Positions 6,208 to 8,135 of a stretch of DNA of 8,135 nt are shown one piece after another. Each line of letters starts with the position of its first letter. Positions within the stretch are counted from its first letter, which is position 1. The position numbers were made by a program, and so were the translations under genes. Origin of the DNA: Acidimicrobiaceae bacterium (GTDB lineage: Bacteria > Actinomycetota > Acidimicrobiia > Acidimicrobiales > Acidimicrobiaceae); assembly GCA_013044415.1 (NCBI GenBank), contig JABEUO010000197.1, forward strand, positions 1 to 8,135, written 5' to 3'. The notes beneath the pieces are model-generated. The model was not told where the DNA came from and made no database searches. It worked only from the letters and a program-made list of their open reading frames with translations.

Positions 6208-6230
6208 CCGGGCTAGTACAAACTACCCGG
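6208..6230 (-). other. Strong hairpin in the mfd-lipoprotein spacer
   Basis: On the minus strand CCGGG-TAGT, a TTGT loop and ACTA-G-CCCGG form a nine-pair stem interrupted only by one bulged G, followed by TTTCTAGC. It lies 43 bases upstream of the lipoprotein start. It may be a second, weak terminator after mfd or a structured 5' leader of the lipoprotein mRNA. The T-run is too short for a confident terminator call. Confidence 0.5.
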
Positions 6231-6245
6231 AAATTCTAAGAAGGT

Positions 6246-8135
6246 CTAAAAGCGCCTCTTCAAAGGCGCATTTTTAGTCGATTTTGCCGAAATCACCCTA
6301 GATGTCCCTTGGTTGGACGGACCCCTATCCACCGTTTGAACTTCGGGCTCCTCATTGAAGATGATCCCAAGTAGCTGATTCGCCGCTAAGAGGAGATCCT
6401 GACCCTTTTTAACCGGAACCGAAAGGGACCTCGTGGCCTCCTTGTAGGTCGCCTGCGGCAAGAGCCTCTTGAGCCGAAGTTGGACCGAGACCGGAAGGGT
6501 AACCGGTTGGACCTTGAATCCCCTTGTGCCGGAGATCCCGAGGTTGCAGTAGACCATCTCGCTCACGTGGTGCTCTATAAGCCTGGTTCTAATCACGCCA
6601 AGTTCAATAAGGGTGTGGGCCTCCTTCGGAAGTGGGCCAAAGCGATCCGTGAGCTCCTCCCTGATCTCCTCGACCTCAGTAGCCACTAGGGCGTCGGCGA
6701 GTCGCCGATAGATAGAGAGCCGGATGTCTTCCCTCTCCACGTACTCGCTCGGGAGGTTGGCGGCGAGAGGTATGTCCAGGTTGACCTCTGGCGACTCGAG
6801 TGGAACCTCCCCCTTGAGTTCCGCTACTGCCTCCGAGACCATCTTCACGTAGAGGTCGTAGCCGACCGCAGCCATATGTCCGGACTGGCTCTCACCCAAG
6901 AGGTTGCCGGCTCCCCGGATCTCAAGGTCCCTCATAGCTATACGGAACCCGCTTCCTAGTTCGGTGCTCTCGCCTATCGTCCGCAAGCGTTCGTACGCCT
7001 CTTCGCTGAGTGAGACGCCCGGCGGGTAGAAGAGGTAGGCATATGCCCTCTGTCCCGACCTTCCGACCCGTCCCCGCAGCTGATGGAGCTGGCCGAGACC
7101 TAAAAGATCGGCCCTGTCTGCGATCAAAGTATTGACTGTCGGCATGTCGATACCGGACTCGATGATCGTCGTGCAAACCAAGACGTCATAGTTGCCCTGC
7201 GAAAAGTCCATCACGACCTTTTCGAGGAGGCTCTCGTCCATCTGGCCGTGGGCGATGGCGACCTTAGCCTCGGGAACCAACTCCTTGATCCTGTGGGCGA
7301 CGTTATCAATGTCCGCCACCTTGTTGTGGACGTAGAAGATCTGACCCTCTCGAAGTAGCTCCCTTCGAATCGCCTCCTGGACCGCCAACTCGTCATACTC
7401 GTCGACGTGGGTGAGTATCGGCATCCGGTCGGCCGGTGGGGTATTGAGGATCGAGATGTCCCGGATCCCGGTGAGGGACATCTCTAAGGTACGCGGAATC
7501 GGCGTTGCGCTGAGGGTCAGCACGTCTACCCCGGCCCTAAGTTTCTTCATGGCCTCCTTGTGGCCAACCCCAAAACGCTGCTCTTCGTCGACGATCAAAA
7601 GGCCGAGGTCCTTGAAGGTGATCCCCGATCCGAGCAGTCGATGGGTCCCAATTACGACGTCGACGCTGGCGTCTTTGATCCCGGCTATAACCGTCTTCGC
7701 CTCAGAGTTGGAGAGGAACCTCGACAGCATCTCTACCCTGACGGGGTGGTGGGTGAAACGCTCGCTGAAGGTCTGAAAATGCTGCTCTGCGAGCAGGGTC
7801 GTCGGGACGAGCACTGCGACCTGCTTGCCGTCCTGAACCGCCTTGAAAGCCGCCCTAATTGCAATTTCGGTCTTTCCAAAACCGACGTCACCGCAGATCA
7901 ACCGGTCCATCGGGCGGGCATCTTCCATATCCGCCTTGGTCTGGTCGATGGCTATCGCCTGGTCCCTGGTCAATTCGTAGGGGAACAGGTCCTCCATCTC
8001 CACCTGCCATGCGGAGTCTGGAAGGTAGGCGTGCCCCTTGGTGACCATCCTCTTTTGGTAGAGCACGACGAGTTCCTGGGCGACTTTTTGTACATCCTGC
8101 TTTACCTTCGCTCGGGTCTTCTGCCAGTCGCTTCC
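6246..8135 (-). CDS. mfd: Transcription-repair coupling factor Mfd (C-terminal ~629 residues; 5' end outside window)
   Basis: Mfd is a DNA translocase that dislodges RNA polymerase stalled at lesions and recruits UvrA for excision repair. The frame is open to the window edge and begins GSDWQKTRAKVKQDVQKVA, the conserved segment at the end of the RNA-polymerase-interaction domain; the UvrB-homology modules lie outside. Counting from the edge, helicase motifs are intact: GDVGFGKTE Walker A (82-90), DEEQ Walker B (183-186), SATPIPRTL (209-217), TTIIESGID (322-330) and QLRGRVGRSG (352-361). These are followed by the translocation motif RDLEIRGAGNLLGESQSGH (402-420) shared with RecG. The C-terminal TRCF domain follows, including LTDRFGPLP. 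The protein ends in a lysine/arginine-rich tail, NAPLKRRF. Full-length Mfd is usually about 1150 residues, so a little over half is seen. The last codons overlap a terminator-like hairpin at 6248-6275. Confidence 0.98.
   Translation of the reverse strand, partial: GSDWQKTRAKVKQDVQKVAQELVVLYQKRMVTKGHAYLPDSAWQVEMEDLFPYELTRDQAIAIDQTKADMEDARPMDRLICGDVGFGKTEIAIRAAFKAVQDGKQVAVLVPTTLLAEQHFQTFSERFTHHPVRVEMLSRFLSNSEAKTVIAGIKDASVDVVIGTHRLLGSGITFKDLGLLIVDEEQRFGVGHKEAMKKLRAGVDVLTLSATPIPRTLEMSLTGIRDISILNTPPADRMPILTHVDEYDELAVQEAIRRELLREGQIFYVHNKVADIDNVAHRIKELVPEAKVAIAHGQMDESLLEKVVMDFSQGNYDVLVCTTIIESGIDMPTVNTLIADRADLLGLGQLHQLRGRVGRSGQRAYAYLFYPPGVSLSEEAYERLRTIGESTELGSGFRIAMRDLEIRGAGNLLGESQSGHMAAVGYDLYVKMVSEAVAELKGEVPLESPEVNLDIPLAANLPSEYVEREDIRLSIYRRLADALVATEVEEIREELTDRFGPLPKEAHTLIELGVIRTRLIEHHVSEMVYCNLGISGTRGFKVQPVTLPVSVQLRLKRLLPQATYKEATRSLSVPVKKGQDLLLAANQLLGIIFNEEPEVQTVDRGPSNQGTSRVISAKSTKNAPLKRRF
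6248..6275. terminator. Intrinsic terminator-like hairpin overlapping the end of mfd
   Basis: GCGCCT and AGGCGC arms (6252-6269) give six perfect pairs plus one T-G pair closing a TGAA loop on the minus strand. The stem is followed there by TTTTAGA and preceded by AAAAAT, so it could stop transcription in both directions. It includes the last codons and abuts the TAG of mfd. The minus-strand T-run is only four long, so termination may be partial. Confidence 0.6.

Noticed and set aside
5780..6277. Plus-strand 165-codon frame opposite the lipoprotein gene
   Set aside because: Complementary to the well-supported signal peptide and chaperone domain; it crosses both spacer hairpins and matches nothing recognisable.
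1..8135. CRISPR array, tRNA/rRNA genes, insertion sequence, phage or defence genes
   Set aside because: No regularly spaced repeats, no tRNA-like cloverleaf, no transposase or integrase motifs and no terminal inverted repeats were seen on either strand.

Overview
All six genes lie on the minus strand, so transcription runs from high to low coordinates. In that order they are: the C-terminal half of the transcription-repair coupling factor Mfd (cut by the window edge), a parvulin/SurA-like lipoprotein, a 14-helix drug-efflux-type MFS transporter, a tetrapyrrole-methylase/MazG fusion (YabN type), enolase, and the first 56 codons of an FtsB/DivIC-like septum protein (cut by the other edge). I found no RNA genes, mobile elements, phage genes or CRISPR arrays.

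The order mfd - SurA-like lipoprotein - mazG - eno - ftsB/divIC is familiar from Actinobacteria. Moderate GC, many AGG/CGA arginine codons and frequent TTG/GTG starts would suit a moderate-GC acidimicrobial lineage. The taxonomic placement is inference from synteny and style, not from a search.

Layout: 6246-8135 mfd, ending in a hairpin plus T-run that overlaps its last codons. 6166-6245 is a short spacer holding a second strong hairpin. 5140-6165 is the lipoprotein, whose stop codon lies inside a 16-bp imperfect tandem repeat. 4731-5139 is a roughly 400-bp AT-richer gap with no convincing gene and with a cluster of TTTTTAGTGAG repeats just upstream of the MFS gene. 3231-4730 is the MFS transporter. 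1725-3131 is mazG. 1443-1724 is a gap with a plausible enolase promoter and operator-like repeats. 171-1442 is enolase. 1-170 is the septum protein, whose ATG directly follows the enolase stop.

The genes are mostly housekeeping: DNA repair at stalled RNA polymerase (Mfd), envelope protein folding (lipoprotein), nucleotide-pool cleaning (MazG), glycolysis (enolase) and division (FtsB/DivIC). The MFS transporter is the odd one out and looks like an accessory insertion with its own control region. I see no convincing undescribed multi-gene system. The points worth a second look are the parvulin lacking its conserved histidines, the repeat structures, the MFS insertion and several start codons that differ from the longest open frame.
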